Source of the DNA: Pseudaquabacterium terrae | GTDB lineage: Bacteria; Pseudomonadota; Gammaproteobacteria; Burkholderiales; Burkholderiaceae_C | DNA length: 64,000 nucleotides | Direction: 5' to 3' | Assembly (NCBI RefSeq): GCF_013266755.1 | Contig: NZ_JABRWJ010000002.1 | Location: 806,001-870,000 of the forward strand | In this document: piece by piece, positions 24,859 to 32,982 of the stretch | Layout: each line of letters starts with the position of its first letter | How positions within the stretch are numbered: position 1 is the first letter of the stretch | Made by a program: the position numbers and the translations under genes | Notes under the pieces: generated by a model | The model's database searches: none | Told to the model about the DNA's origin: nothing | Seen by the model: only the letters and a program-made list of their open reading frames with translations

Positions 24859-26541
24859 CTAGCTCGACTGAAGCAGGCGAATCAGCACATCGATCACATC
24901 GTTGCCGTCGGGTGACTTCAGCCGGTGCTGGCGCAGCGAGCGGGCCAGGTCGGCCGGCGCCAGCAGCTTGTAGTCGGCGCGGATCAGGATGCCGGCGATG
25001 GCGCGCTGCACTTCGAGCGAGCGGGCCAGCGGGAACAGGCGGGCGATCTCCTGCAGGCTTTGCGCATCGGCCAGGCGCTGCCGTGCCAGCGTCTCGAGCG
25101 CGCGCACCTGGGCGCTGGCGGCGGTCATGCGCCCGATGCCCGACGCGACAGCACGCAGTTCACTCACGTCGGCCAGCGCTCGGTGACGCAAGTAGGTCTG
25201 CGCGACCGCGACCTCCTCGTCCTGCGAACTCGTCAGTGCACGAACGGTGCGTTCGTGCGCTTCCACGCTTCCCAGGCACGCCAGCACCGCCGCATGCATC
25301 ACATTGCCGGGTCGCACCGTACCGGTGGCCAGCACCTGCCGCGCAAGGGCCGGTTCGCGCTCGCGCTGGGTCGCGCAGACGAGATCGACCTCGTTCCTGC
25401 CCAGGCCGCCACGGGCCATGCGGTCGGCGATCATGCGCAGGAACTCCGCCTGCTCCTGCGCCGGCGACAGCCACCCGAGGCTGCGCGCCAGCGCCATCAT
25501 GCGGGTCTGCACCGCCGCTTCGTCGGCGTCGCGCGCAAACGCAAGGTAGCGCTCGCGCGTACGGCGGTCGCCTTCGATCGCCGCCAGCGCTGCTGCCACC
25601 TCGGGCACCAGCCGCTGTGCCGGGCCGACCGAGGCGGCGTAACGCTCGAGATGATCGAGGAACATGCGCACTTCGGTCACGTCGCGCTGCAGCACCTCGT
25701 GCATGAAGGCAAGCTTCTGCGCATCCGAGTGCCGCTCGTCCGCGAAGCCGCACATGTCGCGGCGGAAGCTCGCGTGCGGATCGGCATCGGTCAGTCCGGC
25801 GACGGCGATCATCGAACTCGGCCCGAACAGGTTCAGCAGCGCCGGGCTGGCGCGGCCGCTGGTGATTTCGCCCGCGGGCGCCGATTGGAAATAGCGTTCG
25901 AGCAGCGGCCCGGCGCTGCGCCCGAGCGGTGCCTTCGACGAAAAACCGTAGAGCACCGGCACGTCCTTGAAGACGTGGCGCAGCCGGTCGCGATTGCTCT
26001 GGCCGTAGCGCTCGCTCAACAGCTCGGAGAGGCGGTCGGCGTCGGCCTGCGAATGGCCCGAATGCACGAGGCTGCGCGCGACCTCGGCCGAGGCAACATG
26101 CCGCGGCGCCGACTTCAGGGTGTTGCAGCCGAACAGATACACCGCCTTGAGCTGCGAGAACAGCCCGTTGCACGACGCGCTGCAAGAAGCGCGCTGCATC
26201 TCGTGCACCGTCAGGAATTCGCGGTCGTCGAAGCGGTCGGTGTAGAACTCGGTGCCGTCGTCGAAATGGCCGGAGATGATCAGCGCGTCGCAGCTCACGC
26301 CGCTCCGGCAGGCCGAGGCCAGCCAGTCCGGCTGCCCGCGCTGCACCAGTTCGACGAAGCGGTAGTCGCCGCGCGGCAGATGGCGCTGGAACGCGTCTTT
26401 CTCGTCGGAGGAGTTGATGGTGACGGTGCACACCGTCTTCGGCGCGGCGCTGGCGCCGAACGACCCTGTCGCGGCCAGGCAGGCCAGCAGCGCGGCTGAC
26501 GCGGCGAAGAGCGATCGGGTCAGGGCAGCTCGACGCGGCAT
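24859..26541 (-). CDS. Secreted caspase/CHAT-like domain protein with helical repeats (copy A)
   Basis: A 560-aa protein I cannot assign to a named family. Residues 1-33 are a signal peptide. Residues 36-145 have a caspase-like pattern: a predicted strand ending in a small-residue-His (DALIISGH, His92) and a later strand ending in Cys (VYLFGCNT, Cys139), the order and spacing of the His/Cys dyad in CHAT and caspase-like peptidases. Five further Cys are conserved with copy B (38, 78, 84, 120, 124), suggesting disulfides outside the cytoplasm. From ~260 on the protein is alpha-helical with HEAT-like repeats (e.g. LEVQRAIAGILIRADYK). It is a tandem paralogue of 26588-28270. Activity is inferred, not shown. 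Confidence 0.7.
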   Translation of the reverse strand: MPRRAALTRSLFAASAALLACLAATGSFGASAAPKTVCTVTINSSDEKDAFQRHLPRGDYRFVELVQRGQPDWLASACRSGVSCDALIISGHFDDGTEFYTDRFDDREFLTVHEMQRASCSASCNGLFSQLKAVYLFGCNTLKSAPRHVASAEVARSLVHSGHSQADADRLSELLSERYGQSNRDRLRHVFKDVPVLYGFSSKAPLGRSAGPLLERYFQSAPAGEITSGRASPALLNLFGPSSMIAVAGLTDADPHASFRRDMCGFADERHSDAQKLAFMHEVLQRDVTEVRMFLDHLERYAASVGPAQRLVPEVAAALAAIEGDRRTRERYLAFARDADEAAVQTRMMALARSLGWLSPAQEQAEFLRMIADRMARGGLGRNEVDLVCATQREREPALARQVLATGTVRPGNVMHAAVLACLGSVEAHERTVRALTSSQDEEVAVAQTYLRHRALADVSELRAVASGIGRMTAASAQVRALETLARQRLADAQSLQEIARLFPLARSLEVQRAIAGILIRADYKLLAPADLARSLRQHRLKSPDGNDVIDVLIRLLQSS

Positions 26542-26587
26542 CCGGGCAGTGTTTCACAAGCGGCGCCGGCGAGGTGGGGGCATACCC

Positions 26588-28270
26588 TCAGGGCGATCGC
26601 AGCCTGCGCACCAGCGCGTCGATCATGTTGTCGCCGGCGGGGGACGGCCGGCGGTCCGTGATCAAGGTGCGCACGAGTTGCGGGCTGGCGATCGAGCGCG
26701 CGTCGGCGCGTATCAGGATGCCCGCGATGGCGGCCTGCACGGTCCATGACGACGTCTGCGAGTACAGGCGTATCAGCAGGTCCAGAATGTCGCGATCGGA
26801 CACGTAGTGCCGGCCCAGGGCCTCCAGCGCGCGCACCTGTGCATCGGAGGCACGCATGCGGGCGATGCCGGCGGCGACCCGGCGCAACTCGGTGGCGTCG
26901 GTGATGGGCCGGTGCCGCAGATAGGCCCGCGCGATCTGGACCTCCGCCTCGTTCGGGCTGACCAGTCCCTCCAGCGTGCGTGCACGGCCCTCGGCACTGC
27001 CCAGGCAGGCGCGAACGGCGGCGTGCGGCACGTCGTCGGCCGGCCCCCCCGGCGTCGCGCTCGGTTGGAACGTGCCGTCGAGCTCGTGCTCCTGGTTCAA
27101 GGTGCAGGCCAGATCGACCTCCGTCACGCCGACCGCGCTGCGGGCCTGCAGATCGACCAGCATCAGCGCGAGTTCACCCCAGCGCTGCTCGGCCGACAGC
27201 CATCCGAAGTCGCGTGCGACCTTGAGCATGCGCGCCCGCACCGCCGGCTGGTCGGCGTCGCGCGCGAAGTCGAGAAAGCGCGCGCGCAGGGCGGCGTCGC
27301 CGGCGATGTCCGCCAGCGCCTGGGCCACCTCCGGCGTCCGCCGCGCCGGGTTGTCGAGCGCCTTCGCATAGCGCTGGATGCGGTCGAGATGCATCCTGGC
27401 TTCGGCCATCTGCCGCTGCAGCAGCTGGCGAACGAAGCCGAGCTTCTTGGCGTCCGACAGGCGGTCGTCGGCGAACTGGCAGACGTCGCGTCGCGTGGCG
27501 GCGTGCGGATCCTTGTCGGTCATGCCCTGGGTCACGGTCATCGCGTACGGCGCGAAGTGCCCGAGCAGGCGGCCGCTCGGGCGGCCCTGTCCGATCTCGC
27601 TCGCGCCGCTGGTCCGGAAGTAGCCGCTCAGCGTGGAGGCGGCGATCGGGCCCAAGGGTGCCACCGACGAGAAGCCGTAGATCACCGGCACGTCCTTGAA
27701 GACCTGGCGCATGCGGTCACGGCTGCTCTCGCCGTGCCCGGCGTTCAACCAGCGCAAGTGGCGCTCGGCCTCCTTCAGCGAGTGGCCTTCGCGCACCAGG
27801 CTGCGAACGATCTCTGCCGATGCGCTGCTCTGCGCCTCGGTGTTCAGCGTGTTGCAGCCGAACAGATGCACCTCCTTCAGCCGGGCGAAGAGCCCCGGGC
27901 AGGAATCGCTGCAGGAGACGCGCTCCAGTTCGTCGACCGGCAGAAATTCGCGCGTCTCCAGGCGGTCCGAAAAGAACTCGTTGCTGCCGTCGTAGTGGCC
28001 GGAGATGATCAGCACGTCGCAGGCGATGGCGGCGCGGCAAGCCGAGGCCAGCCAATCGGGCCGGTCGCGCTCGACGAGTTCGACGAACTGGTATTTCGCT
28101 GCCGGCAGGTAGCGCCGAAAGGCTTCCTTCTCGTCGGCGGAATTGACGGTGACGGTGCAAACCGTCTGCTTCACGGCCGCGGCCGGGGCCGCGGCGAACG
28201 GCGCCGACAAGGGCAGGGCCACCGCGAACGCGACGAGCCAGAGCTTCGGTGGCCAGCGCATGCGGGCCAT
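26588..28270 (-). CDS. Secreted caspase/CHAT-like domain protein with helical repeats (copy B)
   Basis: Paralogue of copy A. From the ATG at 28270 it is also exactly 560 aa and aligns without gaps through the first 170 residues: His92 in LIISGHYDG, Cys139 in VHLFGCNT, and Cys 38, 78, 84, 120 and 124 all coincide. That alignment is why I prefer 28270 over the ATG at 28297. The signal peptide ends near residue 33. The conserved frame CTVTxNSxDEKxAF, FVELV, PDWLASACR and REFL is shared. The C-terminal half has HEAT-like helical repeats (WTVQAAIAGILIRADAR). The 46-bp gap to copy A and same strand suggest one transcript. Maintenance of both dyads argues for function in both copies. Role unknown. 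Confidence 0.7.
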   Translation of the reverse strand: MARMRWPPKLWLVAFAVALPLSAPFAAAPAAAVKQTVCTVTVNSADEKEAFRRYLPAAKYQFVELVERDRPDWLASACRAAIACDVLIISGHYDGSNEFFSDRLETREFLPVDELERVSCSDSCPGLFARLKEVHLFGCNTLNTEAQSSASAEIVRSLVREGHSLKEAERHLRWLNAGHGESSRDRMRQVFKDVPVIYGFSSVAPLGPIAASTLSGYFRTSGASEIGQGRPSGRLLGHFAPYAMTVTQGMTDKDPHAATRRDVCQFADDRLSDAKKLGFVRQLLQRQMAEARMHLDRIQRYAKALDNPARRTPEVAQALADIAGDAALRARFLDFARDADQPAVRARMLKVARDFGWLSAEQRWGELALMLVDLQARSAVGVTEVDLACTLNQEHELDGTFQPSATPGGPADDVPHAAVRACLGSAEGRARTLEGLVSPNEAEVQIARAYLRHRPITDATELRRVAAGIARMRASDAQVRALEALGRHYVSDRDILDLLIRLYSQTSSWTVQAAIAGILIRADARSIASPQLVRTLITDRRPSPAGDNMIDALVRRLRSP

Positions 28271-28374
28271 CGTAGATGCAGACGGCGATGAAGTCACTGC
28301 ACCTCGACATGCACGGGCGAACCGCAGCGCTCAGGCCCTGGCGGGAAGAGGGGCCGAGGGCCCCAGGGGCGAAC

Positions 28375-29232
28375 TTACTGACGGGCCGGCGCGGTCGCGC
28401 CAAGGGCCAGCTTCGACGCCGCGCGCGGGCCCAGCAGTTCCCGCCCCGACAGCCAGCGCTTGATGGCGATCACGTCCGACGCCCGGTCGGCCCGGTCGCC
28501 CGCCCCCATCACCACCACCAGCACCTTGCGGCCGGCCTCCTCGAGCAGCATCGACAGGCACAGCCCGGCTTCGCGCGTGTAGCCGGTCTTGGACAGCAGG
28601 ATCTTCCAGCCCGGACTGCCCACCATGCGGTTGGTGTTGTGGAACTGCGTGCTGACGCCGTTGACGTCGAACTGCGCCATGCGCTGGCTGGTGATGTCGG
28701 TGATCTCCGGGTAGTGCGCCGCGGCAGCGAGCATGCGCGCCACGTCCGCGGCGCTGGACTGGTTCTTGGGCGACAGGCCGGTGGGCTCGCGCATCGAGGT
28801 TTCCTGCAGACCCAGTGCCTGGGCCTTGGCAGCCACTGCCCGCACGAAGGCCGGCATGCCGCCGGGGTAGGTGCGCGCCAGCGCGGCGGCGGCGCGGTTG
28901 TCCGAGGCCAGCAGTGCCAGGCGCAGCAGCGTCCGGCGTGTGAAGCGCGCCCCGACCGGCACGCCCGACTTCGTGCCCTTGATGGCGTCCTGGTCGGCCG
29001 GCTCGATGTCCAGCACCTCGTAGGGGTTCAGCCCGGCGTCCAGCACCACCATCGCGGTCATCAGCTTGGTCAGCGATGCGATGGAGGCCACGTCGTGCTC
29101 GCCCTTGGCCAGCAGCACCTCGCCGGTCGAGGCATCCAGCACCAAAGCGCGCGGCGACTCCAGGGACGGCACGGCAGCGGCCCAGGTGGAACAACAGACG
29201 AAGGCCGCGGACAGGACAAGACGCTTGAACAT
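28375..29232 (-). CDS. pbpG: D-alanyl-D-alanine endopeptidase, PBP7 type
   Basis: A 285-aa periplasmic penicillin-binding protein of the S11 peptidase family. The signal peptide ends near STWAAA. The three catalytic motifs are present: SLTK (SxxK nucleophile), SDN (SxN) and KTG near LLSKTGYTREAGLCL. Its length and absence of a C-terminal amphipathic anchor fit PBP7/8 rather than DacA. It cleaves D-Ala-meso-DAP cross-links in peptidoglycan. The ATG at 29232 begins the signal peptide; the reading frame stays open upstream through unrelated sequence, which is not part of the gene. Confidence 0.92.
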   Translation of the reverse strand: MFKRLVLSAAFVCCSTWAAAVPSLESPRALVLDASTGEVLLAKGEHDVASIASLTKLMTAMVVLDAGLNPYEVLDIEPADQDAIKGTKSGVPVGARFTRRTLLRLALLASDNRAAAALARTYPGGMPAFVRAVAAKAQALGLQETSMREPTGLSPKNQSSAADVARMLAAAAHYPEITDITSQRMAQFDVNGVSTQFHNTNRMVGSPGWKILLSKTGYTREAGLCLSMLLEEAGRKVLVVVMGAGDRADRASDVIAIKRWLSGRELLGPRAASKLALGATAPARQ

Positions 29233-29386
29233 CGGGATCCGGCTGAAGAAGTTGAAGGAGGTTGCGCCCGGCAGACCCGGCGGGCAAGGCACTGTTCCGC
29301 GTCCACCGGCCAAGGAGCGCACTTTGACGACATAGTTCACGCCCTGACCAGAACACCGCGGCCACGGCCGGTGGTGCCGGGCGCAT

Positions 29387-29509
29387 CGCAAGGACGAGAT
29401 GGCCAAGCAGCTGCCGCCGAAGTCGCTGATCGTGCGCACGGTCGACCTGCAAGGCGGGCAGCGCGACCTGTACGAGATCGTGCGTACCGCGATGCAGGAA
29501 AAGGTGCGT
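29387..29509 (+). pseudogene. Internal fragment of a SNF2-family helicase gene
   Basis: Forty-one codons read RKDEMAKQLPPKS... VDLQGGQRDLYEIVRTAMQEKVR, the segment that in bacterial SNF2/Rad54-like ATPases links the two RecA-like domains (typically RRxKxEVAxELPPKxE, then the QRDLYExxR helix). There is no start codon, Walker motif or downstream helicase domain, so this is a scrap of a deleted gene. It lies just before the decayed recQ copy and marks the left edge of the accessory region. Confidence 0.65.
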
Positions 29510-29605
29510 GCGAGACGCTCGACGGCTCCTTCGCGGCGCTGATCTGCGGCCCCGGACATGGTGATGCCCAGCGAGTGACTGCAGCAGGTCTGGGGCGAGG
29601 ACTTT

Positions 29606-30200
29606 TGCCCTGCCGCACGCCCGTCTCCAGGCCGCCGTGGTAAGCCGCCACCTCGAAGCCGCAGGAAGCCCGCCAGCCGCTCGGTCTCGGCCACCGTGAG
29701 GGCATAGACGATGCCGGAGCCCGCAAACTCAGCCAGCGCATCGCCGACCCAGGCATAACGCTCCAATGCACTGAGTCCGGGGATCACGGCCAATCGCAAC
29801 GACGAACGCGCGAGCGAACCGCGGAAGGTCAAGGTCTGCGGGCCGAGCTGGCGGGCGATGTCCAGGGTCACGCGGCTGTTGGCCGTCGCGGGCGTGGCGA
29901 GCACCGGCGTGTCGGCGCCGATGCCCACCAGCGTCTTCGCCAGGCGGCGCTGACCTGGTCACGCATCAGCGCCAGCAGCGGGGAGACGATCAGGGTGGGG
30001 CCTTTGCCGGCGGCGCGCAGGGCCGAAGTGGCGGCCCAATAGACGGCGGACTTCCCCCAGCCGGTGGCTTAGACGACGAGGACGCGGGCGTGCTGGTCGA
30101 CGAGCGCTGCGACCGCTGCGGTCTGGTCCTCGCGGGGTTGCGCCGCGGGGCCGGCCATGGCGGCGAGGACTTGGCGCAGGTGGAGGTCGGCGGGGGGCAT
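29606..30200 (-). pseudogene. Decayed second copy of the RecQ-type helicase gene
   Basis: This stretch is highly similar at DNA level to the 5' part of the intact helicase gene at 22699-24750, starting from the same ATG context (30200). Three lesions are visible. Codon 44 is a stop (VV-stop-ATG where the intact gene has VVQATG). About 250 bp are missing, joining sequence equivalent to 24495 with 24253 and removing the DEAH motif. An 8-bp deletion shifts the frame near 29663 (CGCAGGAAGC against CGCAGGCGCTTAGGAAGC). Similarity ends near 29606, so the 3' two thirds are absent. It cannot make a helicase. Confidence 0.88.
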
Positions 30201-30558
30201 GCGGGATTGTGGGCCGCGTTCGCGTCCCCTCGACGCATGATGTCGCCTGCGGAGCGCTGCGATAGAAGTGGCCACACTGCAGGATGGATGCCATGACCTT
30301 TCGAGCAACCGGAACGGGCCAGATTGAAATCGCCCCCCGTTGTTCGGGCGCCGGCATGTTGAAGGCGCTCTTGCTCAACCTCGACTTCGACGACGCACAC
30401 GTCACGGCCCTTGAAGCGCGAACACATCGACTTCATGCGTACACGAGACATGCCGCTGCTCGCGAGCGTTCGGAGCAACGTCACGCTCTGCCGACCAGGA
30501 CACGGCAGCTCATCGCTACCTAGAATCGCCAGGTCGCAGCACTGTTCAAGGGGCCAGC
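30201..30558. other. Intergenic stretch, no gene recognised
   Basis: This 358-bp stretch separates the recQ remnant from the glycosidase gene. The first ~30 bp still resemble the region upstream of the intact helicase gene (GGATTGTGGGCCGC). A possible 79-codon ORF (30284-30523, plus) has no recognisable relatives, no good ribosome site and no consistent codon bias. I see no promoter elements I would defend. Confidence 0.4.
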
Positions 30559-31920
30559 GTGAACGTTCTGAGCAATGTCGTTGCGCGCGTGATGTTTGTC
30601 CTTTTGATCACGTTTTCTGTGCCGGTGCCTGCCCAGGTCGTTGGTTGGACCTTCAAGGGAGCCAGCTCCGGCGTGCCAAGCTGGGACTTGACTGAGACGA
30701 CGCCACGCGACGAGGACCTCAAAGAGGCAATTGAGAGAATGAAGCGGAATGGCGTCAACTGGTATGAAATTGGTGTTGCATGGTTCATGCCTTCGCTGAC
30801 GTCGATCGTCGTGGAGCCGATCTACGATCGCGAGAGGATCCATCCTGCCGCCAGCGGTTCGCTACTACCCACTGTCTCTGACCAGCGGCTCGAGCAGGTG
30901 ATTGCCAAGTTCCGCACCAACGGCATCAAGGTCTATCTGCGGCCGAGTGTCGAGCCGAACATGGCAGCGTGGCGCGGCGACATTGCCCCGACGGACTGGA
31001 ACCAATGGTTCAATAGCTACACTGGTTTCATCACCCACTACGCCCGACTCGCGCAGCGTAGCGGCGCAGAAATGCTCTCTGTCGGCCTTGAACTCAACTC
31101 GTCCGTCGGTCGCACCGAGAACTGGCGCGCACTGATCGCTGCCGTGCGCAGCGTCTATTCAGGAGCGATCTCGTATGACTGCGGCGGAGTTCTGTACCAT
31201 GGTCGCGATGAGGACTACACCACAATGGACCTCGTTCGCAATTGGCAGGCTGCATCGGTGGGTGATTTCCTTTCTGCGGTCGACTACATCGGCATCGACT
31301 GGTATCCGCCCATCGCCAGCCGATCGGACAGCAGCGTCGCCGAGATGACCGAGAATGCGCGCGCGATCGCCGACCAATTCCTCCGGCCGCTGGTGCAGCG
31401 CTTTGGCAAGCCGATCTACTTCGGCGAGATTGACTACGCGAGCGTTGACCGATCCGCAATGAATCCATTGCTGTACCGGTCTGGCAACATCGACGAAGGC
31501 GAGCAGGCAAGCGCATTCGAGGCGATCTTCCGGGTCTTCTCCAACCAGCCGTGGTTTGCCGGCATGTTTCCGGCAAGCCACTTTTTGACCGTCTTCAAGG
31601 ACCAGGCCGGGACGACAAACTCAATCTGGTTTAAGCCAGCGGAGGGAGTCTTCCAACGATGGTATGGAGGGGCCTTGGCAAAAGCTGGCTGCCTCTTCGA
31701 CTGGGCAGAGCGCACATATCCGACGCTGTTTCCAAATAGTCATATCGGAAATGGGCTGGACTACTATGCGCCGTACTACTACCGGTACTATCCTGGAAGC
31801 GCAAACTATGTCGGCGTGTCTAGCGACAACCAGCGGGTTTGGTTGCTTGGTTCCATCACGGGCGGGCAGCTAACCGAGGTCGGCACCTTCGAGGCGTTCG
31901 CAGCCACGGCAGGTTGTTAG
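30559..31920 (+). CDS. Secreted GH113-like glycoside hydrolase with C-terminal accessory domain
   Basis: A 453-aa protein. The signal peptide ends near VPVPAQ. Residues 28-360 form a TIM-barrel of GH113-like type: NGVNWYEIGVAWF, GIKVYLRPSVEP, SVGLELNSS with the probable acid/base Glu, DYIGIDWYPP, and YFGEIDYAS with the probable nucleophile Glu. GH113 enzymes include endo-beta-mannanases, but the substrate here is not established. The last ~70 residues (CLFDWAERTYPTLFP ... YYRYYPGSANYVGV ... VGTFEAF) match a domain also found near the N-terminus of the protein at 46350-48461. The GTG start at 30559 has AAGGGG upstream. Codon use is less GC-rich than in the flanking core genes, suggesting transfer. 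Confidence 0.78.
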   Translation: MNVLSNVVARVMFVLLITFSVPVPAQVVGWTFKGASSGVPSWDLTETTPRDEDLKEAIERMKRNGVNWYEIGVAWFMPSLTSIVVEPIYDRERIHPAASGSLLPTVSDQRLEQVIAKFRTNGIKVYLRPSVEPNMAAWRGDIAPTDWNQWFNSYTGFITHYARLAQRSGAEMLSVGLELNSSVGRTENWRALIAAVRSVYSGAISYDCGGVLYHGRDEDYTTMDLVRNWQAASVGDFLSAVDYIGIDWYPPIASRSDSSVAEMTENARAIADQFLRPLVQRFGKPIYFGEIDYASVDRSAMNPLLYRSGNIDEGEQASAFEAIFRVFSNQPWFAGMFPASHFLTVFKDQAGTTNSIWFKPAEGVFQRWYGGALAKAGCLFDWAERTYPTLFPNSHIGNGLDYYAPYYYRYYPGSANYVGVSSDNQRVWLLGSITGGQLTEVGTFEAFAATAGC

Positions 31921-32217
31921 ATGGAAGGTACCTGCCTTTGCCTACGATTGATGCTGCCAAGTTGCCTGCCAACGACCGCAGGCGGCCAGGAGCTGATGTT
32001 CGCAACGGGCGGCTTTCGAGCTGCCTACATGTTGATAGGGATTGCATCCAAACTGCGAAGCTGAAACCGGAGACCCGGACATCTGACAAGTTACATTATT
32101 TCCCTAAGCACCCCGTGCGCGGCGGCATGAGCCCAGCCGTCATAGGCCATCCGCGCTGAGATCGGGATTGCTAGCAGCGCGGGTGCGAGGGTATCCCATA
32201 TTTGAAAGCTCTATCGC
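31921..32217. other. Intergenic region upstream of hamA
   Basis: Nearly 300 bp of mixed base composition with an AT-rich patch (TTACATTATTTCCCTAA near 32090-32106) that could hold the hamA promoter. No gene, repeat or terminator is recognised. Confidence 0.35.
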
Positions 32218-32982
32218 ATGACGCGCTTCGCCGAATGGTGCACGGAGGTCGTCGTTGGGTGCAGTGCGCCCCATAGCCACACGATGCTGCACGCAGATGC
32301 ATCGAAGTTTGATGCGTCGGTTGCCATCGTGGCAGATGTGGTGCCCGAACACTTCTTGCCGCCGAGCCGGCTGGCGGAGATGTTCGCTCGCCTGCAGCGG
32401 CACGAAGTTGCTGAGTTGATTCAGAACAGGCTGCCGGAAAGCGCGCAGCTCAAGTCTGGCGATCTCGGCGAGGTGTTGTGCACCACTTTCATCGGTGAAA
32501 AGACGCCGTTCACGCTGGGCATCAAACGTCTTCAATTCAAGGACCACCGAAACATGTCGATGCGAGGCGACGACATGTTGGGCTTTAACTTGAACCCCGT
32601 GACCGGCAAGCTCACTGTGCTCAAGGCGGAGTCCAAGAGCAATGCAACCATGCCTGCTTCCACCGTCGCTAAGGCTCGAGAGGCGCTGTCCGGCTATGGC
32701 GAGCTGCCGTCGCCCCATTCAATGGGATTCGTTGCTGATCGGCTGACGAATCCTGCTGACAAGCCCTTGCGGGACGCAATCGACGACGCTCAGTTGAAGA
32801 AGTCACTGAAGCCCGGCGATGTCACGCACATGCTTTTCGCCTTCACGGGCAACGACACGACCACGCTGTTGCAATCCAACTTGAGCGGCTACCCGGGGGG
32901 CGCGGCCCAGCACTATGTCGGACTGCGGGTCGCTGAACATCAGAAGTTCATCAAAGCCGTCTTCGCGGCCGTGGGGGCCTGA
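32218..32982 (+). CDS. hamA: Hachiman defence protein HamA (DUF1837 nuclease)
   Basis: A 254-aa DUF1837 protein. Family features: LKSGDLGEVLCTTFIGE, IKRLQFKDHRNMSMRGDDMLGF and LTVLKAESKSN. The Asp of RGDD (about 118-119) together with Glu138-x-Lys140 in the AESK motif make a PD-(D/E)xK-like nuclease site. In the Hachiman system HamA is the nuclease effector held by the helicase HamB and released or activated on sensing abnormal DNA during phage infection. The stop overlaps the hamB start (TGATG), so the two are translationally coupled and presumably made in fixed ratio. The start at 32218 has only a weak GAAAG site. The pair sits in a lower-GC accessory region. Function is inferred from the family; no experiment on this pair is implied. 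Confidence 0.85.
   Translation: MTRFAEWCTEVVVGCSAPHSHTMLHADASKFDASVAIVADVVPEHFLPPSRLAEMFARLQRHEVAELIQNRLPESAQLKSGDLGEVLCTTFIGEKTPFTLGIKRLQFKDHRNMSMRGDDMLGFNLNPVTGKLTVLKAESKSNATMPASTVAKAREALSGYGELPSPHSMGFVADRLTNPADKPLRDAIDDAQLKKSLKPGDVTHMLFAFTGNDTTTLLQSNLSGYPGGAAQHYVGLRVAEHQKFIKAVFAAVGA

Noticed and set aside
28375-29928. A longer endopeptidase starting far upstream
   Set aside because: The extra N-terminal part is translated from the recQ remnant and the SNF2 scrap region; the signal peptide begins at 29232.
30284-30523. A 79-codon ORF upstream of the glycosidase
   Set aside because: No good ribosome site, no recognisable relatives and poor codon bias.
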